A stretch of DNA of 64,000 bases. Origin: Pedobacter sp. BS3. Lineage in GTDB: Bacteria; Bacteroidota; Bacteroidia; Sphingobacteriales; Sphingobacteriaceae. Position numbers and translations under genes: made by a program. The stretch is taken from positions 930,001 to 994,000 of the forward strand of contig NZ_VTRT01000001.1 in assembly GCF_008274585.1 (NCBI RefSeq). Reading direction: 5' to 3'. Of the stretch, positions 1 to 7,863 are shown piece by piece (position 1 is the first letter of the stretch; each line of letters opens with the position of its first letter). Under the pieces are notes generated by a model. That model saw nothing but the letters and a program-made list of their open reading frames with translations. It made no database searches and had not been told where the DNA came from.

Positions 1-274
1 AAGGCAGCATGTACGAACGGGCTTTATCAACCGCAGCTTTTTCCATACCGGCAAATACAGTAACCAGTCTGTCGGGACGCTTCTCATGCGATGCAGCTAT
101 CTTAGCAGCCGGACGGGCATTGGCTGCTGCACAGCCACAAACAGAATTTACTACAACAAATACAGTTCCCTCGCTGCTAATGGCGGCATCTACTTCCTCA
201 GGGGTTTTTAACTCTTCAAAACCGGCGCCGGTTAAATCCTTGCGCATGGGCTCTACCAAATATTCCGGATACAT
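1..274 (-). CDS. Bacilliredoxin, BrxA/BrxB family (partial, C-terminus off the window)
   Basis: The 91 visible residues begin MYPEYLVEPMRKDL and contain VNSVCGCAAANARPA with Cys46 and Cys48, the CxC signature of the BrxA/BrxB (formerly DUF1094, YphP/YqiW) thioredoxin-fold proteins. In Firmicutes these remove bacillithiol from oxidised protein thiols; Bacteroidota homologues are inferred to act in thiol redox control. The start is the ATG complement at 272-274, which gives the usual N-terminus. The family is usually about 135-150 residues, so roughly a third of the gene is missing at the window edge. It is divergent from the peptidase gene at 454. Confidence 0.88.
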   Translation of the reverse strand, partial: MYPEYLVEPMRKDLTGAGFEELKTPEEVDAAISSEGTVFVVVNSVCGCAAANARPAAKIAASHEKRPDRLVTVFAGMEKAAVDKARSYMLP

Positions 275-453
275 AATTTAAAATCTTTGAATAATTTCAG
301 CACAAAAATAATAAATCGCCAAAGTATTTGTTTTAATATCTGGAATATAACATTTAACTGACTATGCAGATTATCAGCTAAATATCTTGTTTATTCCGCA
401 AGGAGTATTATATTTACACTCCCGTTTGAGTTTAGAAACCTTATCTTATTATT

Positions 454-1299
454 ATGAGCAAAAGTAAACGTGATATCAGCACGGTTATAATTGTGAGCAG
501 GGATCAACAGCAAAGCCGGTCTTTACGTATTCCCACAAAACACATATACCGGCTAAAGCATTACATAGCGTTTGTTGTACTGCTTATTGTTTCATTAAGC
601 TGTGCGGTGTTTTACCTGCACCGGCAAAACCAGCACCATGAAGAGGAACGGCAAAGATTGTTACGGCAGGTATTATCGTTAAAGCAGCAGATACCCGAGC
701 CGGATACGGTGAACAGGGCACAGGTTTATATTCAGGGCATTGAAGCGAAGCTGAAAAAAATAAACAGCTATCTAACTAAACGTGGATTAAAAGGATTTTC
801 CGTTAAATCGGTAGGTGGAGTGGCCGCAGATACCTCACTTTCAGAGGAAGAATTATACTCATCGTACGATGATTACCTGGCCCGGGTATTAACCGGCGTT
901 GCGTTTACGCCAATGGGCTATCCAAAAGTAAGCGATCTGACCTCTTTCTTCGGTTATCGCGGCGATCCGTTCGATTCCGGCCGGGGTGAGTTTCACCCGG
1001 GTATTGATTTCAGGGGACACCGTGGCGATAAGGTAACCTGCACCGCTAACGGAACAGTAATCAGCGCCGGTTGGATGGGCGGCTACGGGAACTGTATCCG
1101 TATACGGCACGCCAATAATTACGAGACCTTATACGGGCATCTTTCAAAAATCAATGTTAAAGTAGGGCAGAAAGTAAAGGTAGGCGATAAGATCGGGGCA
1201 ATTGGCTCAACAGGTCGCTCTACCGGTAACCACCTGCATTACGAGGTAAGGAAAAACGGTAAAGCGGTTAACCCGATAAGCTATTTGCGGTTAAATTAA
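454..1299 (+). CDS. M23 family (LytM-type) peptidoglycan endopeptidase, membrane anchored
   Basis: A 281-residue protein with a basic cytoplasmic N-terminus, one membrane segment (about residues 37-55), a coiled-coil-like stretch (about 58-110) and a C-terminal LytM domain (about 155-281). The zinc/catalytic motifs are visible: HPGIDF (His181, Asp185), LYGHLS (His229) and GNHLHYEV (His260, His262), so it should be an active metallo-endopeptidase cutting cross-bridge peptides in the periplasm. It lies 82 bp upstream of a bactofilin gene on the same strand. This pairing recurs in other bacteria, where the bactofilin scaffold positions the M23 enzyme for local wall remodelling; a role in cell shape is therefore likely. 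Confidence 0.9.
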   Translation: MSKSKRDISTVIIVSRDQQQSRSLRIPTKHIYRLKHYIAFVVLLIVSLSCAVFYLHRQNQHHEEERQRLLRQVLSLKQQIPEPDTVNRAQVYIQGIEAKLKKINSYLTKRGLKGFSVKSVGGVAADTSLSEEELYSSYDDYLARVLTGVAFTPMGYPKVSDLTSFFGYRGDPFDSGRGEFHPGIDFRGHRGDKVTCTANGTVISAGWMGGYGNCIRIRHANNYETLYGHLSKINVKVGQKVKVGDKIGAIGSTGRSTGNHLHYEVRKNGKAVNPISYLRLN

Positions 1300-1315
1300 T
1301 CTGATGGCAAACTTT

Positions 1316-1337
1316 AAACCCCGAACAATCGGGGTTT
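1316..1337. terminator. Stem-loop between M23 peptidase and bactofilin genes
   Basis: A perfect 9-bp stem (AAACCCCGA / TCGGGGTTT) with a 4-nt loop lies just after the peptidase stop codon. It has only a very short T tract, so it may be a weak terminator or an mRNA-processing hairpin that lets some transcript continue into the bactofilin gene. Confidence 0.4.
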
Positions 1338-1381
1338 CACTATGTTCAACTTTTCACCTTCAACCTTAACTTAACAACGTT

Positions 1382-1786
1382 ATGTTTCAGAAATCGCGAA
1401 AAATGAATCTTGATGAACAGAAAATAACCTCGCTGATCAGCGAAGGTTGCGTTCTGGACGGGCAATTAAAAGCGCCCGGGTTTATCCGTATTGACGGTAC
1501 GGTGCATGGCAACGTAACGGTTGAGCAAGGGCTGATATTGGGCGAAAAGGCATCGGTTAACGGCGACGTGGTTACTAAAGACATGATAGTTTACGGTACG
1601 GTAAATGGCAATATCAGTGCCCAGATATTAGAAATTAAACAAACCGGCAAGGTAAATGGCGATATCTCTACCCGCCAGCTACAGGTTGAACTGGGAGCCG
1701 TATATAATGGCAAGCTGAATATGTCGTACAAAAATACACCGGAGCTGCTGCCTAAAGCAACGGAAAAGGATGCTGCATTAGTATAA
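1382..1786 (+). CDS. Bactofilin (polymer-forming cytoskeletal protein)
   Basis: A 134-residue protein whose middle (about 20-110) is a repetitive beta-helix of short G/V-rich rungs (GFIRIDGTVHGNVTVEQG, VNGDVVTKD, VNGNISAQ), typical of bactofilins, which self-assemble into nucleotide-free filaments at the inner membrane. It probably acts with the M23 peptidase encoded just upstream. Its last 29 coding bases before the final few codons (1745-1773) are repeated exactly at 2696-2724, where the copy is followed by an alternative in-frame ending (DAVAI, then stop). That copy may be the ancestral 3' end, displaced by insertion of the cassette at about 1774-2695. The current C-terminus DAALV is therefore probably supplied by the inserted DNA. 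Confidence 0.9.
   Translation: MFQKSRKMNLDEQKITSLISEGCVLDGQLKAPGFIRIDGTVHGNVTVEQGLILGEKASVNGDVVTKDMIVYGTVNGNISAQILEIKQTGKVNGDISTRQLQVELGAVYNGKLNMSYKNTPELLPKATEKDAALV
1745..1773 (+). repeat. Direct repeat, left copy (within the bactofilin 3' end)
   Basis: A 29-bp segment identical to 2696-2724, in the same orientation. It lies inside the last codons of the bactofilin gene and marks the left edge of the putative inserted cassette. Confidence 0.85.
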
Positions 1787-1840
1787 ATATAGTATCACAA
1801 AAACCTAACTCCAGCTTCAACATCCGCCTTTTAACGGTAC

Positions 1841-2263
1841 TTAGAAAGAGATTTCTATAAGTTCTTGTCCGATACGGTGTAACTCCTTTTCTATCTCTTT
1901 TTTGCGTTTTTCACCTGGTGATTTACTTCCATTTAGATAAGCTGCCATTAATGGCTGAGATATGCCTAATCTTCTTGCAAAAGCAGAAATATTTAATTCG
2001 TGCAACTTTCTGAACGTTTTTACTATTTCCGTTGGTTCAGGTTTCGGTCTAAAAAATCCTCCAAAGCTTAAATCTTCATCCAAATCTGGCCAATGTATTC
2101 CGAATGGAGATGTAATATATTTTTCTCTTTGTCCGGGAGTTGCATTTTTGAGACTTGGATAATCAGTAAAATACTCTTTCCCTGTTTTTCCGTCTTTGGT
2201 TTCTATACATACAGCTTCATCTGTAAGCCATATTCTTTTAATGTTTTCTATTGTAAGTTCCAT
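1841..2263 (-). CDS. DUF2442 protein with C-terminal HTH (probable antitoxin/repressor)
   Basis: A 140-residue protein. Residues about 1-75 match the DUF2442 pattern (start MELTIENIKRIWLTDEAVCI; GIHWPDLDEDLSF near 56-68). Residues about 80-125 form a Cro/C1-like helix-turn-helix (FARRLGISQPLMAAYLNGSK). DUF2442 proteins are commonly encoded next to small DUF4160 proteins in toxin-antitoxin-like pairs. Here the start codon is 1 nt from the end of the DUF4160 gene remnant, so the two formed one operon. The HTH suggests it binds the palindrome at 2653-2670 in the operon promoter. Its partner gene is broken, so this may be a solitary antitoxin. Confidence 0.75.
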   Translation of the reverse strand: MELTIENIKRIWLTDEAVCIETKDGKTGKEYFTDYPSLKNATPGQREKYITSPFGIHWPDLDEDLSFGGFFRPKPEPTEIVKTFRKLHELNISAFARRLGISQPLMAAYLNGSKSPGEKRKKEIEKELHRIGQELIEISF

Positions 2264-2264
2264 A

Positions 2265-2625
2265 TCACTTATTGTTAAAAAATTCTACCCACCTTTCTAC
2301 AATTACTTCTTTATTTTCTTCTATTATGGTTTCTATTATCCTTATTTCAGATTTCTTAAAGCCATAATTTCTTACCAATTTTATATTGCGGAACAAAGGG
2401 TGCAACTTCAAATTGTCGCCGGTTGGTGGAGACACCAACCGGGGCGGAAGCCGTGGGCGGTGTCCCCACCGCCCACACGAAGCAAGTAATGCTACAATTT
2501 GAAATGCACCCGGAACAAATTGAATTTAGCGTGAGAACCATCTTTGTCGATGTGGATGTGTATAGGCTCATGGTCATTAGCAAAGAAATAAAATCTGAAC
2601 CCTAAAAATATAACACCGTTGGCAT
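2265..2625 (-). pseudogene. DUF4160 gene, frameshifted and split by a 114-bp element
   Basis: Read leftward from the ATG at 2625, the sequence encodes MPTVLYF, then needs +1 base in the A5/T5 run at 2604-2608 to continue as LGFRFYFFANDHEPIHIH and KDGSHAKFNLF, the DUF4160 signature (DHEPIHIHI). The frame is then interrupted by the insertion at 2398-2511. Beyond it the protein resumes as KLVRNYGFKKSEIR and ends WVEFFNNK, 1 nt before the DUF2442 gene. Removing the element and one target duplication rejoins NLFRNIKLVRNYGF in frame, so both lesions are secondary. The family's biochemical role is not established; association with DUF2442 suggests a toxin-antitoxin component that has been inactivated. 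Confidence 0.75.
2398..2511. mobile_element. 114-bp MITE-like palindromic element with 8-bp target duplication
   Basis: The ends are inverted repeats (GGGTGCAACTTCAAATTGT at left; complement of ACAATTTGAAATGCACCC at right, one indel/mismatch zone). The element is flanked by GGAACAAA on both sides (2390-2397 and 2512-2519), an 8-bp target-site duplication. Inside are two perfect 10-bp-stem hairpins: CCGGTTGGTG-GAGA-CACCAACCGG and GTGGGCGGTG-TCCC-CACCGCCCAC. It has no coding capacity, so a transposase elsewhere must have mobilised it. It interrupts the DUF4160 gene. Confidence 0.8.
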
Positions 2626-2644
2626 TGCTTTGATTGTTGCTACA

Positions 2645-2673
2645 CAAATATAGGTTATAAAATTATAACCAAA
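2645..2673 (-). promoter_or_regulatory. Promoter and operator of the DUF4160/DUF2442 operon
   Basis: On the minus strand a TATATTTG box (2645-2652) fits the Bacteroidota -7 consensus TAnnTTTG. A TTTG -33 box (2670-2673) lies 17 nt upstream. The spacer is almost exactly filled by a perfect palindrome, GGTTATAA-AA-TTATAACC (2653-2670), a good operator candidate for the HTH protein of the same operon. Confidence 0.6.
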
Positions 2674-2695
2674 AAATTTCAAGTAGCTATTTCAC

Positions 2696-2724
2696 CTGCT
2701 GCCTAAAGCAACGGAAAAGGATGC
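2696..2724 (+). repeat. Direct repeat, right copy (displaced bactofilin 3' end)
   Basis: Exact 29-bp copy of 1745-1773. In the bactofilin reading frame it continues AGTAGCTATCTGA, encoding AVAI then stop, i.e. a plausible natural end of the gene. The nonamer AGTAGCTAT also occurs just to its left (2682-2690). Confidence 0.8.
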
Positions 2725-2784
2725 AGTAGCTATCTGATCTCGGCCCCTTCTCTTCTAATCCTTTTGTCATTACAGTGGCAGCCC

Positions 2785-2815
2785 TTGCTATTCACCGGGT
2801 AATGCGGTAATTTTG
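2785..2815 (+). promoter_or_regulatory. Promoter of ahcY
   Basis: A TAATTTTG box (2808-2815) matches the Bacteroidota -7 consensus TAnnTTTG, with TTG at 2785-2787 20 nt upstream as a weak -33 element. Transcription would start about 2820, leaving a leader of about 20 nt before the ATG at 2840. Confidence 0.5.
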
Positions 2816-2839
2816 CATCTCATTAAAAAACAAAAATTT

Positions 2840-4156
2840 ATGTCATCAGTAGAGACAACCTATGTGCCTTACAAAGTTAAGGACATTTCACTGGCGGAAT
2901 GGGGCCGCAAAGAGATCCAATTGGCAGAGGCCGAGATGCCCGGCTTAATGTCGTTACGCAAAGAATTTGGACCGTCAAAACCCCTTAAAGGCGCACGTAT
3001 TGCAGGCTGCCTGCACATGACCATTCAGACGGCAGTGCTGATCGAGACGCTGATTGAGCTGGGAGCCGAAGTTACCTGGTCGTCATGTAACATTTTCTCA
3101 ACCCAGGATCATGCCGCTGCTGCTATTGCTGCTGCAGGTATTTCAGTATATGCCTGGAAAGGTATGAACGCCGAAGAGTTTGACTGGTGTATCGAGCAAA
3201 CCTTGTTCTTCGGTGAAGAACGGAAACCGTTAAATATGATTTTAGATGATGGCGGCGACCTGACCAATATGGTATTTGATAAATTCCCCGAATTAATTGC
3301 AGGTATTAAAGGTTTATCTGAAGAAACCACTACCGGCGTGCATCGCTTGTACGAGCGTATGAAAAACGGAACCTTGCATTTACCGGCCATCAACGTCAAC
3401 GATTCGGTTACCAAATCAAAATTTGATAATAAATATGGCTGCCGCGAATCGCTGGTTGATGCCATTCGTCGTGCTACCGATTTAATGCTGGCTGGTAAAG
3501 TTGCCGTTGTTGCGGGGTATGGCGATGTGGGCAAAGGTTCGGCAGAATCATTAAGTAGCGCCGGTGTACGTGTAATTGTTACCGAAATTGACCCGATCTG
3601 TGCCTTACAGGCTGCTATGGAAGGTTACGAAGTGAAAAAGTTTGCCAACGCCGTAAAGGAGGCTGATATTATTGTGACCACCACCGGTAACTGTGATATT
3701 GTACGTGCCGAGCACTTCAAAACAATGAAGGATAAAGCCGTGGTATGTAACATCGGGCATTTTGATAACGAAATTGACGTAGCCTGGCTGAACAACAACT
3801 ACGGACATACCAAAATAGAGATCAAACCACAGGTTGATAAATACACTATTGACGGTAAAGATATTATCCTGCTGGCCGAAGGTCGTTTAGTAAACTTAGG
3901 ATGCGCTACAGGTCACCCAAGTTTTGTAATGAGCAACTCGTTTACCAACCAGACACTGGCGCAAATAGAGCTTTGGACGAACTCGGATAAATACGAGAAT
4001 AAAGTATACACTTTGCCCAAGCACCTGGACGAAAAAGTTGCCCGTTTACACCTGGAAAAGATCGGTGTAGAACTGGATGTTTTAGATCCGCATCAGGCCG
4101 AATATATCGGCGTACCGGTAGATGGCCCCTATAAACCGGAACATTATCGCTATTAA
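2840..4156 (+). CDS. ahcY: Adenosylhomocysteinase (S-adenosyl-L-homocysteine hydrolase)
   Basis: A 438-residue protein that hydrolyses S-adenosylhomocysteine to adenosine and homocysteine, relieving product inhibition of methyltransferases. The family landmarks are present: [16 protein letters not shown] and [11 protein letters not shown] in the substrate domain, the NAD-binding loop [10 protein letters not shown], and the C-terminal [20 protein letters not shown] and HLDEKVA, ending in PYKPEHYRY. The frame can be opened further at a TTG (2813), but the ATG at 2840 gives the usual N-terminus and fits the promoter at 2808-2815. It stands alone and is followed by a strong terminator. No neighbouring methionine-cycle gene is visible. 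Confidence 0.96.
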   Translation: MSSVETTYVPYKVKDISLAEWGRKEIQLAEAEMPGLMSLRKEFGPSKPLKGARIAGCLHMTIQTAVLIETLIELGAEVTWSSCNIFSTQDHAAAAIAAAGISVYAWKGMNAEEFDWCIEQTLFFGEERKPLNMILDDGGDLTNMVFDKFPELIAGIKGLSEETTTGVHRLYERMKNGTLHLPAINVNDSVTKSKFDNKYGCRESLVDAIRRATDLMLAGKVAVVAGYGDVGKGSAESLSSAGVRVIVTEIDPICALQAAMEGYEVKKFANAVKEADIIVTTTGNCDIVRAEHFKTMKDKAVVCNIGHFDNEIDVAWLNNNYGHTKIEIKPQVDKYTIDGKDIILLAEGRLVNLGCATGHPSFVMSNSFTNQTLAQIELWTNSDKYENKVYTLPKHLDEKVARLHLEKIGVELDVLDPHQAEYIGVPVDGPYKPEHYRY

Positions 4157-4182
4157 TAGTTTCGATAAAAGGTTATAAAAAA

Positions 4183-4217
4183 AGCGCTGGATCAGTACTG
4201 ATCCAGTGCTTTTTTTA
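4183..4217 (+). terminator. Rho-independent terminator of ahcY
   Basis: A long stem (AGCGCTGGATCAG / CTGATCCAGTGCT, one mismatch) preceded by an A run and followed by seven T residues. It lies 26 bp after the ahcY stop and can work in both directions. Confidence 0.85.
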
Positions 4218-4475
4218 TCTTTCTATATAAGCCAGAGGCTTTAGAGTCTACAGGCGAAGCCGGAGCTTCGCCCGATCAGCTCGTTGATAAAGCATCAGGA
4301 AAATGTGCCGTAGGCACAACCGCTTTGTAAAAATACCTGCAAACGATATTTTGCTCCGTAGGAGCAACCCACGATAAAGATGGCGTACGGTCACGCTTAT
4401 CTGTATACTCCGGCCTGTTTACAAAGCGCCTGTCCCGATGGGACAAAAAGGATGTTGTTTGAAGTATCGATCGGG
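4204..4475. repeat. Long direct repeat, copy 1 (about 270 bp, period about 390 bp)
   Basis: Nearly identical to 4594-4869. It starts inside the ahcY terminator and is rich in small palindromes, for example GTGCCGTAGGCAC, GCTCCGTAGGAGC and GGCGAAGCCGGAGCTTCGCC. No credible gene is present in the stretch 4157-4873. The 118 bp between the copies (4476-4593) hold further palindromes (GGCGTTACAAACGCC, CTCGTTTCGCAAACGAG). The make-up suggests extragenic palindromic repeats. Confidence 0.85.
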
Positions 4476-4593
4476 TAGACCCCAGCTTCGTCCGAATTAT
4501 TTTTATGAAGATACGAAGCCCGGCCTGGTGGTTGCGGCGTTACAAACGCCGGACAGTAATGCACTCGTTTCGCAAACGAGCGCAAGCAGGTTC

Positions 4594-4869
4594 CAGCGCT
4601 TTTTTTATCTTTCTATATAAGCCAGAGGCTTTAGAGTCTACAGGCGAAGCTCCAGCTTCGCCCGATCAGCTCGTTGATTAAAGCATCAGGAAAATGTGCC
4701 GTAGGCACAACCGCTTTGTAAAAATACCTGCAAACGATATTTTGCTCCGTAGGAGCAACCCACGATAAAGATGGCGTACGGTCACGCTTATCTGTATACT
4801 CCGGCCTGTTTACAAAGCGCCTGTCCCGATTGGGACAAAAAAGACGTTGTTGGTTGAAGTGCCGATCGG
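4594..4869. repeat. Long direct repeat, copy 2
   Basis: Second copy of the 4204-4475 unit with a few substitutions and single-base indels. It ends about 5 bp before the stop codon of the aminotransferase gene. It re-creates half of the ahcY terminator (CAGCGCTTTTTTTATC), so the duplication boundary passes through that hairpin. Confidence 0.85.
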
Positions 4870-4873
4870 TACA

Positions 4874-5941
4874 TTAACCAACGATATAATTCCAGCCGAA
4901 TTCATCCGGAATGACACCATAGCGGATATCATTCAGCGTTTTTAACGTTTTGTTTGAAAATTCGCGGGTCGATGGGTCGCTGAGCTGGTATAGTTGACCT
5001 TCGTGACCAATTTCTGTAATAGGCGCTATAGTAGCGGCCGTACCTACACCAAAAGCCTCGGTAAGCTGCCCGTTTTTGATAGCTTGAATAATTTCAGCTA
5101 CAGCCACGCGGCGCTCTTCAACTTCTATGCCCCAATGTTTGGCCAACGCAATTACAGTATCGCGGGTAACGCCTTTTAAAATGGTATCGCGGGTTGAAGG
5201 GGTGATCAGCCTGCCGTTAATGATAAACATGATATTAGCGGCACCCAACTCCTCGATATATTCGTGATTTTTGGCATCAGTCCAGATAAGCTGGTCAAAG
5301 CCTTCTTTCATTGCTTCAGCAGATGGCAGCAGCGAACCGGCATAATTACCGGCAGCCTTGGCATAGCCGAACCCACCTTCGCAGGAGCGGGAATAATTTG
5401 TTTCGATTTTTACCTTCAGGTTTTTAGAAAAATAAGCGCCTACCGGGCCGGTTAGTACCATAAACTTATACGTTGATGATGGCTGTACACCCAGGGCGGC
5501 ATCGGTGGCAAACATAAATGGCCTGATATACAGCGAATGATTTGCTTTATCAGGAACCCAGTTGCGGTCAAGGTCTACCAATGCGGCAATACTTTGCACA
5601 AAGATATCTTCGGGAATGGCGGGCATGCTTAACCGTTGTGCCGAGTGATTTGCCCGCTCAGCATTTTTGTAGGGCCTGAAAATACCGACGTTTCCATTGA
5701 CGTGCTTATACGCTTTTAATCCTTCAAAAAAAGTTTGTCCGTAATGTAAGGCAGAAATTGCCGGACTTAAAGAAAGGTTGCCATAAGGCACAATGCGTAA
5801 GTTTTTCCATTCGCCGCCTTCGTAATCGGCAATAAACATGTGGTCGGCAAAATGCTTCCCAAACGGCAGGTTATTAAAATCTGTTTCTGATAACCTTGAA
5901 GCCGTTGTTTTAGTGATTTGGATGTCAATAGTCGCTGTCAC
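4874..5941 (-). CDS. ilvE: Branched-chain amino acid aminotransferase
   Basis: A 355-residue fold-type IV PLP enzyme that interconverts leucine, isoleucine and valine with their 2-oxo acids using glutamate/2-oxoglutarate. The PLP lysine is probably Lys195 in FGYAKAAGNYAGSLLPS. Other class IV features are LHYGQTFFEGLKAYK (about 65-79), EELGAANIMFI and the glycine-rich GVTRDTVIALA. Length matches the long (type II) bacterial BCATs. It is a single gene facing ahcY and separated from it by the repeats. It could serve synthesis or degradation; no ilv operon is present here. Confidence 0.93.
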   Translation of the reverse strand: MTATIDIQITKTTASRLSETDFNNLPFGKHFADHMFIADYEGGEWKNLRIVPYGNLSLSPAISALHYGQTFFEGLKAYKHVNGNVGIFRPYKNAERANHSAQRLSMPAIPEDIFVQSIAALVDLDRNWVPDKANHSLYIRPFMFATDAALGVQPSSTYKFMVLTGPVGAYFSKNLKVKIETNYSRSCEGGFGYAKAAGNYAGSLLPSAEAMKEGFDQLIWTDAKNHEYIEELGAANIMFIINGRLITPSTRDTILKGVTRDTVIALAKHWGIEVEERRVAVAEIIQAIKNGQLTEAFGVGTAATIAPITEIGHEGQLYQLSDPSTREFSNKTLKTLNDIRYGVIPDEFGWNYIVG

Positions 5942-6078
5942 GGGTATTCAAGTTTGGAATATATAGATACAAAGAAACGCTTTTTGTTTCAATGTTGAAA
6001 TGTAATTGGCAAATAAAAGCCTAAGGATCTACGGTTTATTGCCGCTACCTGACATTTGTAGTTTCCTTGCTGCCCTGT

Positions 6079-6549
6079 TTATTCTACCGGCTCAACCCTT
6101 AATCCAACGTCGCTGATTTCTTTCAGCGGATTGTCACGCATATTCTGCTCTAACTCAAAGATATATTTTCCCTTTTCGGGGAACTTATATCCCGTTTTAA
6201 CGGGAAGCTGGTAACTGTATAAATTCCCCGAACCGCTGCCCAGCCATTCACCATCGGGATAAGCCAGTTGAAATTCTTTGCGGACGGTATCCAGCTTACC
6301 GTCGGGGTTACGCTGCCGGATAAGCACAAACAGGTTTGAATATTTATAATCGGCCGTATGGCGCAAATTCATGTAAATATTATAGCGTTTGCCGGCATCG
6401 GTTATGGTTACAGGAACCGTAATTTTTTTGATATAGCTCCAGTTGCGATGAGGAACCGGCTGATTTACATCTACTATTGCCGTATCGGAGCAGGCCTGCA
6501 AACCCAAAACAAAAAGCAATCCTGCAACAACACTTATCCACTTACCCAT
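6079..6549 (-). CDS. gldH: Gliding motility lipoprotein GldH
   Basis: A 156-residue lipoprotein. The signal peptide MGKWISVVAGLLFVLGLQAC carries a lipobox with lipidated Cys20, and the rest is a beta-rich domain (NWSYIKKITVPVTITD, YNIYMNLRHTADYKYSNLF, GEWLGSGSGNLYSYQLP) typical of GldH. GldH is needed for gliding in Flavobacterium and is associated with the type IX secretion/gliding apparatus; it is widespread in non-gliding Bacteroidota too. The frame is open much further upstream, but the ATG at 6547-6549 gives a clean signal peptide. It overlaps the end of the RicT gene by 8 bp, so translation is probably coupled. It is the last gene of a holB-ricT-gldH operon. Confidence 0.9.
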   Translation of the reverse strand: MGKWISVVAGLLFVLGLQACSDTAIVDVNQPVPHRNWSYIKKITVPVTITDAGKRYNIYMNLRHTADYKYSNLFVLIRQRNPDGKLDTVRKEFQLAYPDGEWLGSGSGNLYSYQLPVKTGYKFPEKGKYIFELEQNMRDNPLKEISDVGLRVEPVE

Positions 6550-7861
6550 TATCAGAATTTTTAGGCCTGTTACCTTTAAAGCGCCGCTTATTTTTGTTCC
6601 TGTTCTGCTGTCCGTTCTGCGGAGCACTTTCTTTTTGCTCGCTGCCTTTAGCGGTTGGCGGGGTGCTATTAGCCAGGCCCTGCTGCTGGCGATTATTGTT
6701 TTGCTGCTTATGCTCGCCGTTGTTCTTATTCCGGTTGCGGTTGTTGCGGTTTTTCTTCCTCGACCGTTCGTCCAGCCGGGTAATGCTATCCTGGCCAACC
6801 ACGTTCTCATAATCCAGGATCTTATCAATAACCGGTGGCGCAATTTCGGCGGCAATTTCTTTCAGGTCGCCGGGTTTTACGCCCTGTTTATTGAGCTGCT
6901 GAATTTCCTTTACACGGTCTATCTCCAGCGGGATCCAGGTATCATCGTTCGGATAACTGAACCACATCAGCTTTTTAAAGATGTCTGTTTTTTGCAGCCG
7001 GGCTATACCGCGTTCGGTTTCAAGCTGCTCAACGTTATCGGGGATGTCTTTTAATGCATCCATATAGGTATCCAACTCATAATTGAGGCAGCATTTCAGC
7101 TTGCCGCATTGGCCGGCCAGCTTCAGCGTATTCAGTGATAAGTTTTGATAACGTGCGGCCGATGTAGAAACGGTTTTGAAATCGGTTAACCAGGTTGAAC
7201 AGCACAATTCACGTCCGCATGAGCCAATTCCTCCTAAGCGGCTGGCTTCCTGCCGCATTCCGATCTGCCGCATTTCAATACGGATACGGAAAGCTTCCGC
7301 CATCCGTTTAATCAGCTCGCGAAAGTCAACACGTCCTTCGGCCGTATAGTAAAACGTGGCTTTGGTTTTATCGCCCTGGTAATCCACATCGCTCAGCTTC
7401 ATAGACAGGCCAAGCTCCAGCGCCAGCTTACGGGCCCGGTGCATGGTTTCCCATTCCAGATCTTTGGCTGCCTTCCACCGCTCTACATCGGCAGGATTGG
7501 CTTTCCGGTATATCTTTTTGGTAACATCATCTACGGTAAGGTGCTTTTTTTGCAGCTGCATCCGCACCAGTTCGCCGGTTAGCGAAACGTGGCCAATGTC
7601 ATATCCGCCGGTAGCGGTTTCTACAGCAACCAGTTCGCCGGCTTCCAGGTAGATATTTTCGTGGTTAATGTAAAAATCCTTGCGTGAGCCTTTAAACTTT
7701 ACCTCGACAATGTTAAACGGTTTATAATTGGATGGCATATCCATATCAGACAGCCAGTCGTAAACATCTAATTTGCTGCACCCGTTGGTAAGGCATGTGC
7801 CGTTACTTTTGCAGCCGGCAGGTGCGCATCCGCCACCTGTTGAACAACTTCCACAACCCAT
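6542..7861 (-). CDS. ricT: PSP1-domain protein, RicT/YaaT family
   Basis: A 439-residue protein. The N-terminus is cysteine rich (MGCGSCSTGGGCAPAGC...C...C). The PSP1 core (about 45-310) holds IDYQ-type beta strands and the conserved block RLGGIGSCGRELCCSTWL followed by GQCGKLKCCLNYE, with cysteines placed as in RicT. The C-terminal 80 or so residues are a low-complexity N/Q/R/K tail rich in RNRNKNN-type repeats. In Bacillus RicT joins RicA and RicF in an Fe-S containing complex that promotes RNase Y-dependent mRNA maturation; in Bacteroidota the partners are unknown. The basic tail could bind RNA (inference). It starts 2 bp after holB. Confidence 0.88.
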   Translation of the reverse strand: MGCGSCSTGGGCAPAGCKSNGTCLTNGCSKLDVYDWLSDMDMPSNYKPFNIVEVKFKGSRKDFYINHENIYLEAGELVAVETATGGYDIGHVSLTGELVRMQLQKKHLTVDDVTKKIYRKANPADVERWKAAKDLEWETMHRARKLALELGLSMKLSDVDYQGDKTKATFYYTAEGRVDFRELIKRMAEAFRIRIEMRQIGMRQEASRLGGIGSCGRELCCSTWLTDFKTVSTSAARYQNLSLNTLKLAGQCGKLKCCLNYELDTYMDALKDIPDNVEQLETERGIARLQKTDIFKKLMWFSYPNDDTWIPLEIDRVKEIQQLNKQGVKPGDLKEIAAEIAPPVIDKILDYENVVGQDSITRLDERSRKKNRNNRNRNKNNGEHKQQNNNRQQQGLANSTPPTAKGSEQKESAPQNGQQNRNKNKRRFKGNRPKNSDNG

Positions 7862-7863
7862 AA

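Noticed and set aside
2356-2583. A 75-residue reading frame crossing the MITE-like element
   Set aside because: It is an out-of-frame piece of the broken DUF4160 gene joined to the element; the real gene is the frameshifted one.
4397-4620. Two overlapping short reading frames between the long direct repeats
   Set aside because: They lie within palindromic repeat DNA, on opposite strands, with no family likeness.
6079-6855. A 258-residue version of GldH with a long basic N-terminus
   Set aside because: The first 102 residues overlap the RicT gene in another frame. The lipoprotein signal begins at the Met at 6549.
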